A program made the position numbers and the translations under genes. A stretch of DNA of 64,000 bases, taken from Macrosoma leucophasiata (Eukaryota; Arthropoda; Insecta; Lepidoptera; Hedylidae). This document shows, piece after piece, positions 59,701 through 64,000 of this stretch. The stretch lies in contig JAWQUS010000022.1 in the NCBI GenBank assembly GCA_036365455.1, positions 2,604,001 to 2,668,000 on the forward strand, given 5' to 3'. The notes beneath the pieces were generated by a model. The model ran no database searches and was not told where the DNA came from. It worked only from the letters and a program-made list of their open reading frames with translations. Each line of letters begins with the position of its first letter. Within the stretch, counting starts at the first letter, position 1.

Positions 59701-61245
59701 CTAGTTAGGCAACCGATATAATAGACTTTTCAGTTTATTGAATATCGTAAAGAAGTCGCTTTTACCCTTAATAATTGTTTTGATATTATTTCGCATTAAC
59801 ATATGCTTGTGAAATATATTTTATTTTTAAAGAAAAAAAAAATCAAATTTTTCTTTCCATTTTTCTTTAAAAATAAAATATATTTCACAAGCATGTGTTA
59901 ATGCGAAATAATATCAAAACAATTATTGAGGACAACTTGTTTCTTAAATAAAAAATATTAAATACTCAAACATGCAATTCCAGTTCATGTATTATGATTA
60001 TAACTCGATGTTTTAATCGAGCTGTTTAAGAGTGTGCATTATTCCCGTTATATGTTGTATAGAGGTACTTACAGGGCTTTTATATAATATATGTAATCTT
60101 TCTGCTGCAGTAAATCCCTTTTTTGGTCGCAACAGCAAGTAAATCCTGTCCAAATCTGTACAAGAATAAAGAAGCTTTTCGATCAATACTTTGCCCATGA
60201 AACCTGAAAACAAATAAATGCTTCTGAATAACTTCATGCTTTATATACATGTTTAAACAATATATTGAAGATCAGCAAACTGGATTAAAGAAGATTCCAT
60301 CACAGGACTGACTTTATTAAAATCAAGGGGATAGTAACGTCAAATTGTATGGCTGCATTTTTTTAAATAAAGAAAGGTTTTGATAAATTTTCTGTTACCA
60401 AAACTTTAAGATATCAGGAAAATATAAGAACAAAAAATATACCTTTATGACATTTCCAAACCTACCATTGAATAGAACTCAACGTTTTAAATAAACTAAG
60501 TAAATATGTTAGTGGCTCATAATATATTACATATGGAGTCCTCCAGGGTAGTGTCTTTGAACCAACAATTCTTAGCTTTTACATACACAATCTGTGTATT
60601 ATGTGATAAGAAAAACGAAGTGTAGCCGTTACGTTTCATAAAAAAAATTGGAATGAAGCTCACTTCACTTACTATGATTCGCATATTGAAATTGATATGT
60701 CCAAACCCTTGAATCTTAAATTGTGATTATGAAGTAAAAAAGTTACAACCACAAAATGTTTATTACTGTTAGTTATCGTACCCTCGCACCTTGATTTTTA
60801 TTATGAATAAAATTAAAAAGCTGTCGTGGATATTCGTAACTATAACACACATTGCTTACTATAGTTTTTAAATAAAATCGGAACCTGCAATGACTAAATA
60901 CTTATTTATATTAAGAAAACTAAAGTATTTTTTATCTAAAAAGACACAAAAGTGTAGCAAAAGTTGAGCAAAAAATTACAGATAATGTACTACAATAAAT
61001 CTTACATACCAGTCCACCTGATAATCATTACAACATCTGTAATATGATTATCTATTGCTTGCAAATCTTCGTTATAATAATAAATTAACCGTTATATGCT
61101 CAACATTAGTCTAAATCTAGCTTAACTGTGTAGCTTAACATTAAATAAAAATACCTGACCCTCCCGTAATAAATAAAGTCTTCCCTTTATAATATTCCGG
61201 TATACAGGGCACATCACTAAAATCTCTGTCTTCAAGGAAACCCAT
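38732..61245 (-). CDS. FAR: Fatty acyl-CoA reductase B (FAR-B), tandem copy with a 1-nt deletion in exon 8
   Basis: Coding exons 5' to 3': 61155-61245, 60073-60203, 54958-55045, 52064-52136, 49434-49524, 48294-48439, 47317-47426, 46699-46781, 45794-45902, 44179-44356, 42945-43015, 41669-41926, 38732-38834. Twelve exons match FAR-A in length and phase and are open. They include TGGSGFMGK (exons 1/2), YVFTK (exon 7), ENFNGPVGL-type sequence (exon 8) and the FAR_C domain (exon 12). Exon 8 is 83 nt instead of 84: a run of four A in FAR-A is three A here. The strict reading frame shifts and reaches TAG within the same exon. As written the product would lose its C-terminal half. This could be a young pseudogene or a homopolymer assembly error. 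The other exons look conserved, which makes an error plausible. Confidence 0.85.
38888..39435. repeat. Family M MITE split by an S1 repeat
   Basis: GTACAGTGCTCAACAATAAATATTG..TCGCACCTTACCTAGG at left, GATAACGCTCTACGAAGTCG..TACTGCAATGTG at right; S1 (38983-39276) between. Confidence 0.7.
38983..39276 (-). repeat. Family S1 repeat, complete
   Basis: TTTTTTTATGTAATGGAAGTGG to GGAGCTCTACCACCAGT, with the hairpin GAGCTCCGTCACTGGAGCTC near the end. Confidence 0.85.
39534..39858. repeat. Family A relative, AAAGGAGACGTTCC
   Basis: Ends AAAGGAGACGTTCCAAAATG and CGTGGAACTTCTCCTTT. Shorter and diverged from the other family A copies. Confidence 0.55.
39885..39985. repeat. Family M MITE, one end
   Basis: CACTCCACAATTAATATTGCACATCGAGCC to CTCTGTTGCGCACTGCC. 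Confidence 0.6.
40112..40446. repeat. hAT-like MITE CAGTGCCGGAT, second copy, inverted
   Basis: Reverse orientation of 20615-20942; TATCGCGT duplicated exactly at 40104-40111 and 40447-40454. Confidence 0.88.
40597..40690 (-). repeat. Family S1 fragment
   Basis: TTTTTTTTATGTAATGGAAG to CACACAAAGATCAAAG. Confidence 0.6.
40692..41170 (+). pseudogene. LINE C-terminal fragment with (ATT)n tail
   Basis: An open stretch from about 40700 to 41118: KKNVVRAICGAWCLDSCKPL, LACMYIRELCVFVKQ, then ATRVYNKLP-type residues (NAIRVYNKLPTTLKETQ) and KKKLTQWL. It matches the tail of jockey/CR1-like LINE polyproteins. The tail ATATATTATTATTATTATC follows. The open frame suggests recent arrival. Confidence 0.7.
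41483..41662 (-). repeat. Family S1 repeat, partial, abutting FAR-B exon 12
   Basis: AATGCAGACGCGTTACCACTCC to GCTCACTGCATCTCTACCACCAGT. Its end lies 6 nt from the exon 12 splice donor. Confidence 0.75.
42038..42280 (+). repeat. Family V repeat
   Basis: GTAGGGTCCACTACAGAAGGCG to CCATTCCTCCACAAA; diverged copy of 11283-11521. Confidence 0.65.
42751..42840. repeat. (GT)n microsatellite, interrupted
   Basis: GT runs separated by GTTTATGTGTGCATTTGTGCATTTGTC. About 105 bp below FAR-B exon 11. Confidence 0.9.
43033..43330 (-). repeat. Family S1 repeat, complete
   Basis: TTTTTTTTCTATGTTATGGAAG to CACTAAAACTCTACCACCAGT. Starts 18 bp upstream of FAR-B exon 11, within its acceptor-side intron. Confidence 0.8.
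43348..43690 (-). mobile_element. 5S rRNA-derived SINE
   Basis: ACGTCCCACTGCTGGGCACG at left; GCGGTCACCCATCACACACC and CGCTTAACCAAGTAGATCGC (5S-like head) at right. Diverged. Confidence 0.7.
43720..44015 (+). pseudogene. Retroelement-like C-terminal fragment
   Basis: 97 codons open: AVIIDIAVPDENLVKAEKDK, YLDLAHEIVTMW, then GLMQKAVLLGTARIVRSFL. This IDIAVP...QKAVLLGTxxIVR pattern is one I associate with C-terminal ends of LINE polyproteins. No element ends seen. In the FAR-B intron between exons 10 and 11. Confidence 0.5.
44408..44700 (+). repeat. Family S1 repeat, complete
   Basis: ACTGGTGGTAGAGCTCCTGTG to TTCTATTACATT followed by 16 A. Starts 50 bp upstream of FAR-B exon 10 acceptor. Confidence 0.85.
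44818..45110. repeat. hAT-like MITE, family H
   Basis: 293 bp; CATAGAGCAACTCGGCCC to GTGTTGCTCTATG; flanks GTGTGGAT and GTGTGAAT (one mismatch). Left interior CCGGTCGCGGCGGACCGG is nearly palindromic. Confidence 0.85.
45239..45346 (+). pseudogene. Family L LINE fragment
   Basis: GGAATGTCGAATGAGCGAATG.. encodes MSNERMTKQIYNANVDGCRG. Confidence 0.65.
45350..45638 (-). repeat. Family S1 repeat, complete; followed by a partial copy to 45740
   Basis: TTTTTTATGTAATGAAATTGG to GGAGCTCTACCACCAGT, then AAAAAAAATGTTAGGTGATGAC begins a second, partial copy in the same orientation, ending at CTCTGTGG. Confidence 0.8.
45871..46136 (-). repeat. 92-bp unit in triplicate containing the start of FAR-B exon 9
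   Basis: ATCTGGATCTGTGTATATGT starts at 45871 and 45963; a variant starts at 46055, period 92 bp. Each unit holds the first 32 nt of exon 9, the 3' splice site (TTCCAG) and about 60 bp of intron. The 45871 unit belongs to the real exon; the other two are upstream decoys in the transcript. Confidence 0.93.
46138..46345 (+). mobile_element. 5S-derived SINE fragment, rearranged
   Basis: CACATGGCCCCGCGGCTGGTG and CGGAAGCGATATGGGCGCGG, then foreign sequence, then GATGGGTGACCGCTAGTGGC. Confidence 0.6.
46378..46588. repeat. hAT-like MITE candidate CAGTGATACCCAAAG
   Basis: Left end CAGTGATACCCAAAGTGG, right end complement CAGAGGTTACCATACTAC; flanks CTCTATAT and CTCTATGG match at 6 of 8. Confidence 0.4.
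46699..46781 (-). pseudogene. FAR-B exon 8 with frameshift
   Basis: Compared with FAR-A exon 8 (19067-19150), one base is missing at the run corresponding to codons Glu-Asn in the GWxENFNGPVG motif. Splice sites (TTTTTCAG before, GTAAAT after) are intact. Without the base the frame ends in TAG before the exon ends. Confidence 0.75.
47640..48130 (+). pseudogene. Decayed LINE endonuclease/RT C-terminal relic
   Basis: The translation has DRRRIDAFEMWCWRKILEIH, RRSFEFFGHIARKRGDNFEK and RTTWRNIVQAK, the pattern of the region after the RT in LINE polyproteins with a GHIARK motif. Multiple stops. In the FAR-B intron between exons 6 and 7. Confidence 0.65.
48555..48802 (+). repeat. Family V repeat
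   Basis: TGTAGCGTCCACTACATTAAGG to CACCCGTTACTCCACAAAA; close to 11283-11521. Confidence 0.7.
48846..48955 (+). mobile_element. 5S-derived SINE, 3' part
   Basis: CTCCACCAACCCGCATCGGAGC to GTGGGACGTAGGGTTGCCATTATTA. Confidence 0.6.
49610..50225. repeat. Family M MITE split by a hAT-like MITE
   Basis: Left piece ACTCAACAATTAATATTGCAC..GCACACTGCCAACGTAAGC, right piece GGTCAAAACTTAATGAAAATGG..GAGATAACGCTC. Confidence 0.65.
49723..50090. repeat. hAT-like MITE TAGGGTTGCCACC with exact 8-bp duplication
   Basis: 368 bp, ends TAGGGTTGCCACCCGTACTT and AAAGGTGGCAACCCTA; GTAAGCAT at 49715-49722 and 50091-50098. Interior rich in ATACTTTAT and AAAGTATT blocks of both orientations. A second end (TAGGGCTGCCACC) follows at 50109. 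Confidence 0.85.
50273..50904. repeat. Dispersed repeat CCGGTCAAGTGC...GGTTCCGTAGT
   Basis: Begins CCGGTCAAGTGCATGTCGGG, with AGGGTTCCGTAGTTACAGAG near the left and GTTTACTACGGAACCCT at the right, giving short inverted ends. Contains the GACAGACAGACAG block shared with 24565-24740. Non-coding. Confidence 0.6.
50906..52063. other. FAR-B intron, mostly unassigned
   Basis: AT-rich. A short S1 fragment at 51343-51420 (AAACAAGCATGCAGCTCACATCG). A 50-bp direct duplication near 51940-52019 (ATATAAAAACAGGTACGTGG / ATATAAAAACAGGTTCGTGG). Nothing else recognised. Confidence 0.45.
52535..52995. repeat. Family P MITE interrupted by an S1 repeat
   Basis: CCCCCTTATTCATAAACGTAC..CGTTTATGAAT (52535-52674), then S1 (about 52679-52980), then ATGAATAAGGGAGTTAG. 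ATGAAT is repeated at both junctions. Confidence 0.8.
52679..52980 (+). repeat. Family S1 repeat, complete, inside a MITE
   Basis: TATACGTATATGTTTTACTGG to TTTTATTACATAAAAAAAA. Confidence 0.85.
53484..54560 (+). mobile_element. Non-autonomous Helitron, 1077 bp
   Basis: Starts TCTATACTTATAATAAAACTG after T-A and ends GCACAGCTAG before T, matching the TC...CTRR rule and lepidopteran Helitron ends. No RepHel coding frame. The interior is a patchwork: 53580-53880 recurs at 63250-63470, and 53935-54200 has the TCCGTCCGTCTGTCTG type of repeat. Confidence 0.7.
54575..54740 (+). repeat. Duplicated segment CTCGGCTTTTGCTCTCGTGC
   Basis: Matches 53283-53420 (GTATTCCGCAAGAATACGCC, CCTCCAATTTGG). Flanks the Helitron on both sides, so it may be host or target sequence duplicated with it. 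Contains a short open frame not recognised. Confidence 0.5.
54765..54930 (-). mobile_element. tRNA-derived SINE (family T2), partial
   Basis: GGGTACTGGGAAACTTCCAG to CCACTACGCTACTGAGGCAG; box B GGTTCGATTCCCGGG intact on the minus strand. Ends 27 bp from FAR-B exon 3. Confidence 0.75.
55128..55280 (-). pseudogene. Family L LINE 3' end
   Basis: GTATGTATGTAAATTCACGCC to CCAATTCCTAAGACTTTTGACC, homologous to 13425-13570. Confidence 0.7.
55548..55668 (+). pseudogene. Family L LINE 3' end
   Basis: GAAGAGAATGATGAAGGTAGACG to CCGTGAAGATACATACATAC, opposite orientation to 55128-55280. Confidence 0.7.
55764..58941 (-). mobile_element. Apparently full-length RTE-clade LINE with target duplication
   Basis: ACAGGATTGAAT is duplicated at 55752-55763 and 58942-58953. 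About 168 bp of 5' leader precede one long frame (55771-58773); the 3' UTR is practically absent and the end is TGATATGATG, typical of RTE. A third, inner CAGGATTGAAT lies at 58924. GC content is clearly above its surroundings. Inserted in FAR-B intron 2, same strand as the gene. Confidence 0.9.
55771..58773 (-). CDS. RTE LINE polyprotein: AP endonuclease and reverse transcriptase
   Basis: 1000 aa, uninterrupted. The N-terminal Arg/Ser-rich tail is followed by an AP-type endonuclease: TYNTRTL, GLSEVRR (catalytic Glu), GDFNAKLG and TGSDHRMV (catalytic Asp-His). Then come a linker and the RT: NYRPISLLSHVYKLF, AFVDYEKAFDS (motif A), GVRQGDVISPLLF (motif B) and FADDIIVMA (motif C). The C-terminal region has WAGHIARR and GRPPARWTDDL. 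All catalytic motifs are present, so it may be active. The start Met is the first in frame. The truncated relative at 1132-2148 has FADE. Confidence 0.93.
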   Translation of the reverse strand: MEMQTRKRPQVPGGSRSKTGVDGRWSSSGARGAKNLRVSRFRQTTSACTTENRRRLSLVTYNTRTLRTDEKIAELEEELNKLHWDILGLSEVRREGEDTITLKSGNLFYYREGDQQSQGGVGFIVHKSLVNNIECITSVSSRVAYLILRISKRYSLKVIQVYAPTSAHPDDEVEAMYEDISRAIHTSKTYFTVVMGDFNAKLGKRCDNELRVGQFGCGNRNPRGQRLANFLEKEELFMMNSFFKKPPHRKWTWMSPDGSTKNEIDFIMTTKKYIFNDVSVIHRVKTGSDHRMVRGTLNLNIKIERSRLMKSTLRPTVSHIQNPESFQLELQNRFACLEDCITVDDMNDRLVETVQSVGYKYFKTRRRKRPQKLTDHTLNLMAERRSMTLQTSDEAEKYRQLNRQIQQSLRHDIRSFNTKCVEETIERNKGSKVFARDLSIGQSRMMQLKTEDGSLASTKPEVLREIERFYGQLYTSVAQPASDLVRDPRAKLTRHYTEDIPDISLYEIRMALKQLKNNKAPGEDGITTELLQAGGSPLLKVLQKLFNSVLFEGTTPEAWNRGVVVLFFKKGDKALLKNYRPISLLSHVYKLFSRVITNRLARRFDDFQPPEQAGFRKGYSTIDHIHTLRQVIQKSEEYNRPLCLAFVDYEKAFDSVETWAVLQSLQRCHIDYRYIEVLKCLYKNATMSVRVQDQCTRAIPLQRGVRQGDVISPLLFTNAMEDAFKLLEWQGLGINVNGEYITHLRFADDIIVMAESLEDLSTMLEDLNRVSQRVGLKMNMDKTKVMFNNLVSPTPVSVGNSILEVVDEYVYLGQTIQLGRSNFEKEVIRRIQLGWAAFGKLRSVFSSNIPQSLKTKVFNQCVLPVMTYGAETWSLTMGLVRKLQVTQRSMERAMLGVSLLDRIRNEEIRRRTKVADIAKQISKLKWQWAGHIARRTDSRWGRKVLEWRPRIGKRSVGRPPARWTDDLIKAAGTRWMHVASDRSVWRSLGEAYVQQWTSYG
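58954..59205. other. FAR-B intron 2, unassigned
   Basis: No repeat ends or coding sequence recognised. Confidence 0.4.
59206..59822 (-). repeat. Two tandem 308-bp units with tRNA-like segments (family T1)
   Basis: tRNA-like parts at 59237-59312 and 59545-59620 on the minus strand are 308 bp apart (D-arm GCTCAATTGGAAGAGC, T-arm GCGAGTTCGAGCCTCGC, loop CTAGATT). The rest of each unit is CATCTATTGCATTGC..GAAATATATTTTATTTTTAAAG. The units are almost identical. The anticodon stem is poor, so these are read as SINE units. Confidence 0.75.
59822..59927. repeat. Inverted copy of the T1 unit end
   Basis: TTTTTCTTTAAAAATAAAAT..TATTTCACAAGCATGTGTTA..CAAAACAATTATTGAGG is the reverse complement of 59462-59540, making a hairpin-like boundary. 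Confidence 0.75.
60280..60640 (+). pseudogene. LINE RT relic
   Basis: YGVLQGSVFEPTILSFYIHN (60533-60592) is a decayed RT motif B region. Stops before and after. In FAR-B intron 1. Confidence 0.5.
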
Positions 61246-61332
61246 GTTTTAATCTGAGAAAGAAAATAAGTTTAGTTTATTGAATCATTTTTTCCAACCA
61301 TTGAACGACGTAGTCAATTCAATTAAAGAAAG

Positions 61333-61490
61333 GTGGCAAACAAGCATGCAGCTCACATTTATGTTAAGCGATGACTGCAGCCTATAGACGTCTACACAAA
61401 AACAGGTCAAAATGCAGATGCGTTGCCACCCCTGAGACCTAAGTTGTTATGTCTCTGTGATAGTTATTACGGGGCCATACATTATAGTAC
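61333..61490 (-). repeat. Family S1 fragment
   Basis: GGCAAACAAGCATGCAGCTCAC to TTACGGGGCCATACATTA; in the FAR-B 5' UTR intron. Confidence 0.65.
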
Positions 61491-61627
61491 TGCCATGTCT
61501 CTTCAACAACTTTTCGCAATTTTGGTCTCGCAACGACGTTTTTGATCGGGAAAATACAGTTAAATACACATACCTGCGACGTAACGGTTTTTTAAATGAA
61601 AACACTAACCCTCTAACTAAACACTAA

Positions 61628-61774
61628 AAACTATTCATAAACGTATTACAGCTAAAGTGTTGCTAATCTCTCCTTTGTCTTTTTCTATCCTGCACATTTG
61701 ACAATGCAATTGACAAAGACAAAGCATTCTATAGCTAAAACGTATCTAATGTACGTTTATAAATAAGGGGGTTG
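61628..61774. repeat. Family P MITE
   Basis: CTATTCATAAACGTATTACAGC to GTACGTTTATAAATAAGGGGG. In the FAR-B 5' UTR intron; FAR-A carries one in the equivalent intron (32081-32231). Confidence 0.75.
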
Positions 61775-62642
61775 GTTTCTCTGAGTTTTTTATAATAGAA
61801 AAATTGACAGAGATTTTGAGTCAACCTGAGTCAAATTGTCTTATTCAAAGAGCGTTAATAGATCAAAGAATCATGGCAAGTTTCATACATTGATTTGTAC
61901 AAAAAAGGTTAGAAAAAGGTACAAGATAAAACGGATTAGTAATATTATCTAGGGAACCTAAAGAACATTTTCTGGTATGTAAATTATTTTTAAAACACCG
62001 GAATAAAAATCGTCTATCCTAACAATAGTAGAAACACTCCATACTAAAGTTCAATTTCAAACTTTTTATTCCGGAGAGTTAAAAATATTTTAAGTATCAG
62101 GAAATGTTGTTTAGGTTCACTGGATAATATTTCCATGCTGTTTTACCGTGTACCTTTTTTTCATTTTTTCTGTACATATCTTGCCAAGATCCTTTTAGAG
62201 AATTTTCTTTTCGCGTCCGTATCATCTTTTGGAAAGTTCTTTAAGCATATATTAGGTATCGTCAGCCGTATAAGTCTAGAAATTACATTATTATATATAT
62301 TTTTAGATTCATTTTGAAGTGAGAATGAACCTTTACTCGTTCCTTTTTTACATTTTTTGTTTTTTCACTGTTTATTCCATATTATGTCGTCTGTTATTCG
62401 GCATTTGCCTCAAAAATTATCTCTCTAGGTACAATCTACTTCACTTGCTTTAATCTATTTTCATTCTTATTGTCTTATTTTAGTCGGTTTATAGTTTCGT
62501 TAAATGATTTTGAAATATCTTTATTTTGAACAACAAATTAAGAAACACTAAGTTTGAAATTGTGTTATTTTACAATTGTTGTTTATTTTACGAGTTTGTT
62601 TTCGTTGAATTCATAATTCTGTTAATATCTGAGTAAACTTAC
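61775..62642. other. FAR-B 5' UTR intron, unassigned
   Basis: Very AT-rich, no gene or repeat recognised. Confidence 0.4.
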
Positions 62643-62674
62643 TTATGCTATTCAATGCTGCACTTTGATTAATC
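62643..62674 (-). other. FAR-B non-coding first exon (5' UTR)
   Basis: This is the counterpart of the FAR-A first exon: TATA box at 62699-62706, donor GTAAGT from 62642, acceptor CTTTCTCAG before 61253, then ATTAAAAC and the ATG. The start point is approximate. Confidence 0.55.
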
Positions 62675-62698
62675 AACCCGATATTCAACAGTCTTTCA

Positions 62699-62706
62699 CT
62701 TTTATA
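62699..62706 (-). promoter_or_regulatory. TATA box of FAR-B
   Basis: TATAAAAG on the minus strand, followed by GTGAAAGACTGTT, which matches GGTAAAGACTGTT in FAR-A. Upstream AACCTATCTGACATT and ATCCAAAATTAT blocks are shared with FAR-A. The flank has an ACGTG core instead of the full CACGTG. Confidence 0.65.
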
Positions 62707-62969
62707 AGCACACGTAGATAATTTTGGATTAAATTTGAATTGATTATCAATGTCAGATAGGTTAATTTAAGCGTAGGTGACAAAAATTTAGGTAAATGTG
62801 AAGAGTTCGTTCAATTCAAGTCAGTTCAACAGGTTCATTTATTTCCGGATATGGGTAGGTGTATGGTGAAGATCTTATTACGTGTGATAAAAACAAAATT
62901 AAGCCATATTCTACCATTACCATGCGAATATCAAATAATAATTTATACATTTATTTATTACTGGTATTT

Positions 62970-63228
62970 TATTTACTGGTGGTAGAGCTCCAATGACGGA
63001 GCTTGCGGGTGTAGGTACCACCGCATTACCTAATATACTTGCCGCTAAATGGTAGTGTTCAGCACTACCGTGTTCCGGTCAGGTGGTAATGTACGGCCCT
63101 GTAATTTCCAGCACAGAGGCATAACACCTTAGGCCTCAGGAGTGGTAACGCATCTGCATTTTCACCTTGGTCTTTTTTGTGGGTGTCTATAGGCTGCAGT
63201 AATCACTTAACATCAATGTGAACTGCAT
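62970..63228 (+). repeat. Family S1 repeat, 3'-truncated
   Basis: TTACTGGTGGTAGAGCTCCAATG to AACATCAATGTGAACTGCAT, then passes directly into Helitron-like sequence. Confidence 0.8.
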
Positions 63229-63840
63229 ATATTGAAAAAATAAATACCAGGGGATGTTACTAGATCGATACCGAACACAAATATGTGATTTAAAAAAATG
63301 TCATTTGTCTGTCTGTCTGCCTGTTTGTTCAAGCATCACACAAAAACTACCGGTCCGATTATTATGAATCTTAATACAATTATACTTTAACGTTTGGCGC
63401 ACAAGACTGGGTACTTTTTATCCCGGAAAAATGTCTGTTTGTCTGTGTGTTTGTGCACGCTAATTTCTGACTGACTGACTGACAATTGCCTTCGATATCG
63501 TTTTATCGTTTGACACGAGCAATATGCGTAATAGCGATGCCATTACATATTAAAAAAAAATATAAGAATTGCCAAAAAAAATATTATGCATAGAAGTTAA
63601 AAACGGCTTTTTCGAAAATACGGTTCAGCATAGGATGGACGTTTGTAGGTTGTAGTTACTGACACGACTGCGCGTTTAAACACATAGGTAATTAGCAATT
63701 TTTCGAAATCCTAGCGGTCTTTTTGCTTTTATCCCCGATGCCCATACGTCTAATATCGTGTACAGAGAAGAATTACTGTAAAATCGATTTTTTTATCTGT
63801 CCAAAAGTGTTTATGATCAAAATTAATCAAAATCTATATC
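63229..63840 (+). repeat. Helitron-like fragment
   Basis: ATTGAAAAAATAAATACCAGGGG.. and GGAAAAATGTCTGTTTGTC match the interior of 53484-54560. ATCCCCGATGCCCATACG..GTGTACAGAGAAG matches 54414-54460. The ends are lost. Confidence 0.6.
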
Positions 63841-63857
63841 CAAAAGCTCCAATCCAA

Positions 63858-64000
63858 CTGCCTCGGTAGCCTAGTGGTAGCAGGCCACTACTACTACGCT
63901 GAGGTCCTGGGTTCGATTCCCGGGTAGGGGGTTGTCAGAGATAAAGGTGTAAAGTCCTTTATCTCTGGTTCTATTGGGATTTTTCCATTTTCTGGAAATT
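63858..64000 (+). mobile_element. tRNA-derived SINE (family T2), cut by the window end
   Basis: ACTGCCTCGGTAGCCTAGTGG (box A) and GGGTTCGATTCCCGGG (box B), continuing to the last base. Confidence 0.8.

Overview
This 64 kb window is AT-rich eukaryotic DNA with spliced genes and a very high load of nested mobile elements. The gene family, the repeat families (Helitron ends starting TCTATAC and ending CTAG, tRNA- and 5S-derived SINEs, RTE and jockey-like LINEs, mellifera-type mariners) and the intron density point to a lepidopteran insect. The species cannot be named from sequence alone.

The only host genes I can support are three fatty acyl-CoA reductases (FARs). FAR-C lies on the + strand, and only its last three coding exons (57-4148) are inside the window. 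FAR-A (CDS 11132-31885, minus) is complete: 13 coding exons, 1533 nt, 510 aa. FAR-B (CDS 38732-61245, minus) is a tandem copy of FAR-A with the same 13 exons and identical exon lengths, except for one missing base in exon 8. FAR-C ends tail to tail with FAR-A. Both minus-strand genes have a non-coding first exon behind a conserved TATAAAAG promoter (about 32760 and 62703). I assembled the genes by hand from consistent splice phases, exon sizes and matches between paralogues.

Layout: 1-4.1 kb FAR-C end with LINE and SINE insertions in its introns; 4.5-5.5 kb LINE fragment carrying a 5S-derived SINE; 5.8-10.8 kb a very young Ty3/Gypsy LTR element with identical LTRs, an A AAA AAC frameshift site and a probable self-priming binding site; 11.1-32.7 kb FAR-A, whose introns hold a mariner, several MITE families, SINEs, nested TIR elements (28.4-31.1 kb), a long CTTTT microsatellite and a 47-bp tandem array; 32.9-33.3 kb a 35-bp tandem array just upstream of the FAR-A promoter; 33.4-38.7 kb nested TIR elements, a SINE and a second mariner; 38.7-62.7 kb FAR-B, whose introns hold an intact RTE LINE (55.8-58.9 kb), a Helitron, hAT-like MITEs and a duplicated tRNA-like repeat; 62.7-64 kb SINE and Helitron pieces upstream of FAR-B.

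The FARs would reduce fatty acyl-CoA to fatty alcohols (pheromone, wax or cuticular lipid precursors) at the ER or peroxisome membrane. Substrate and tissue cannot be read from the sequence. Everything else is mobile-element or repeat DNA, or has no feature I recognise.
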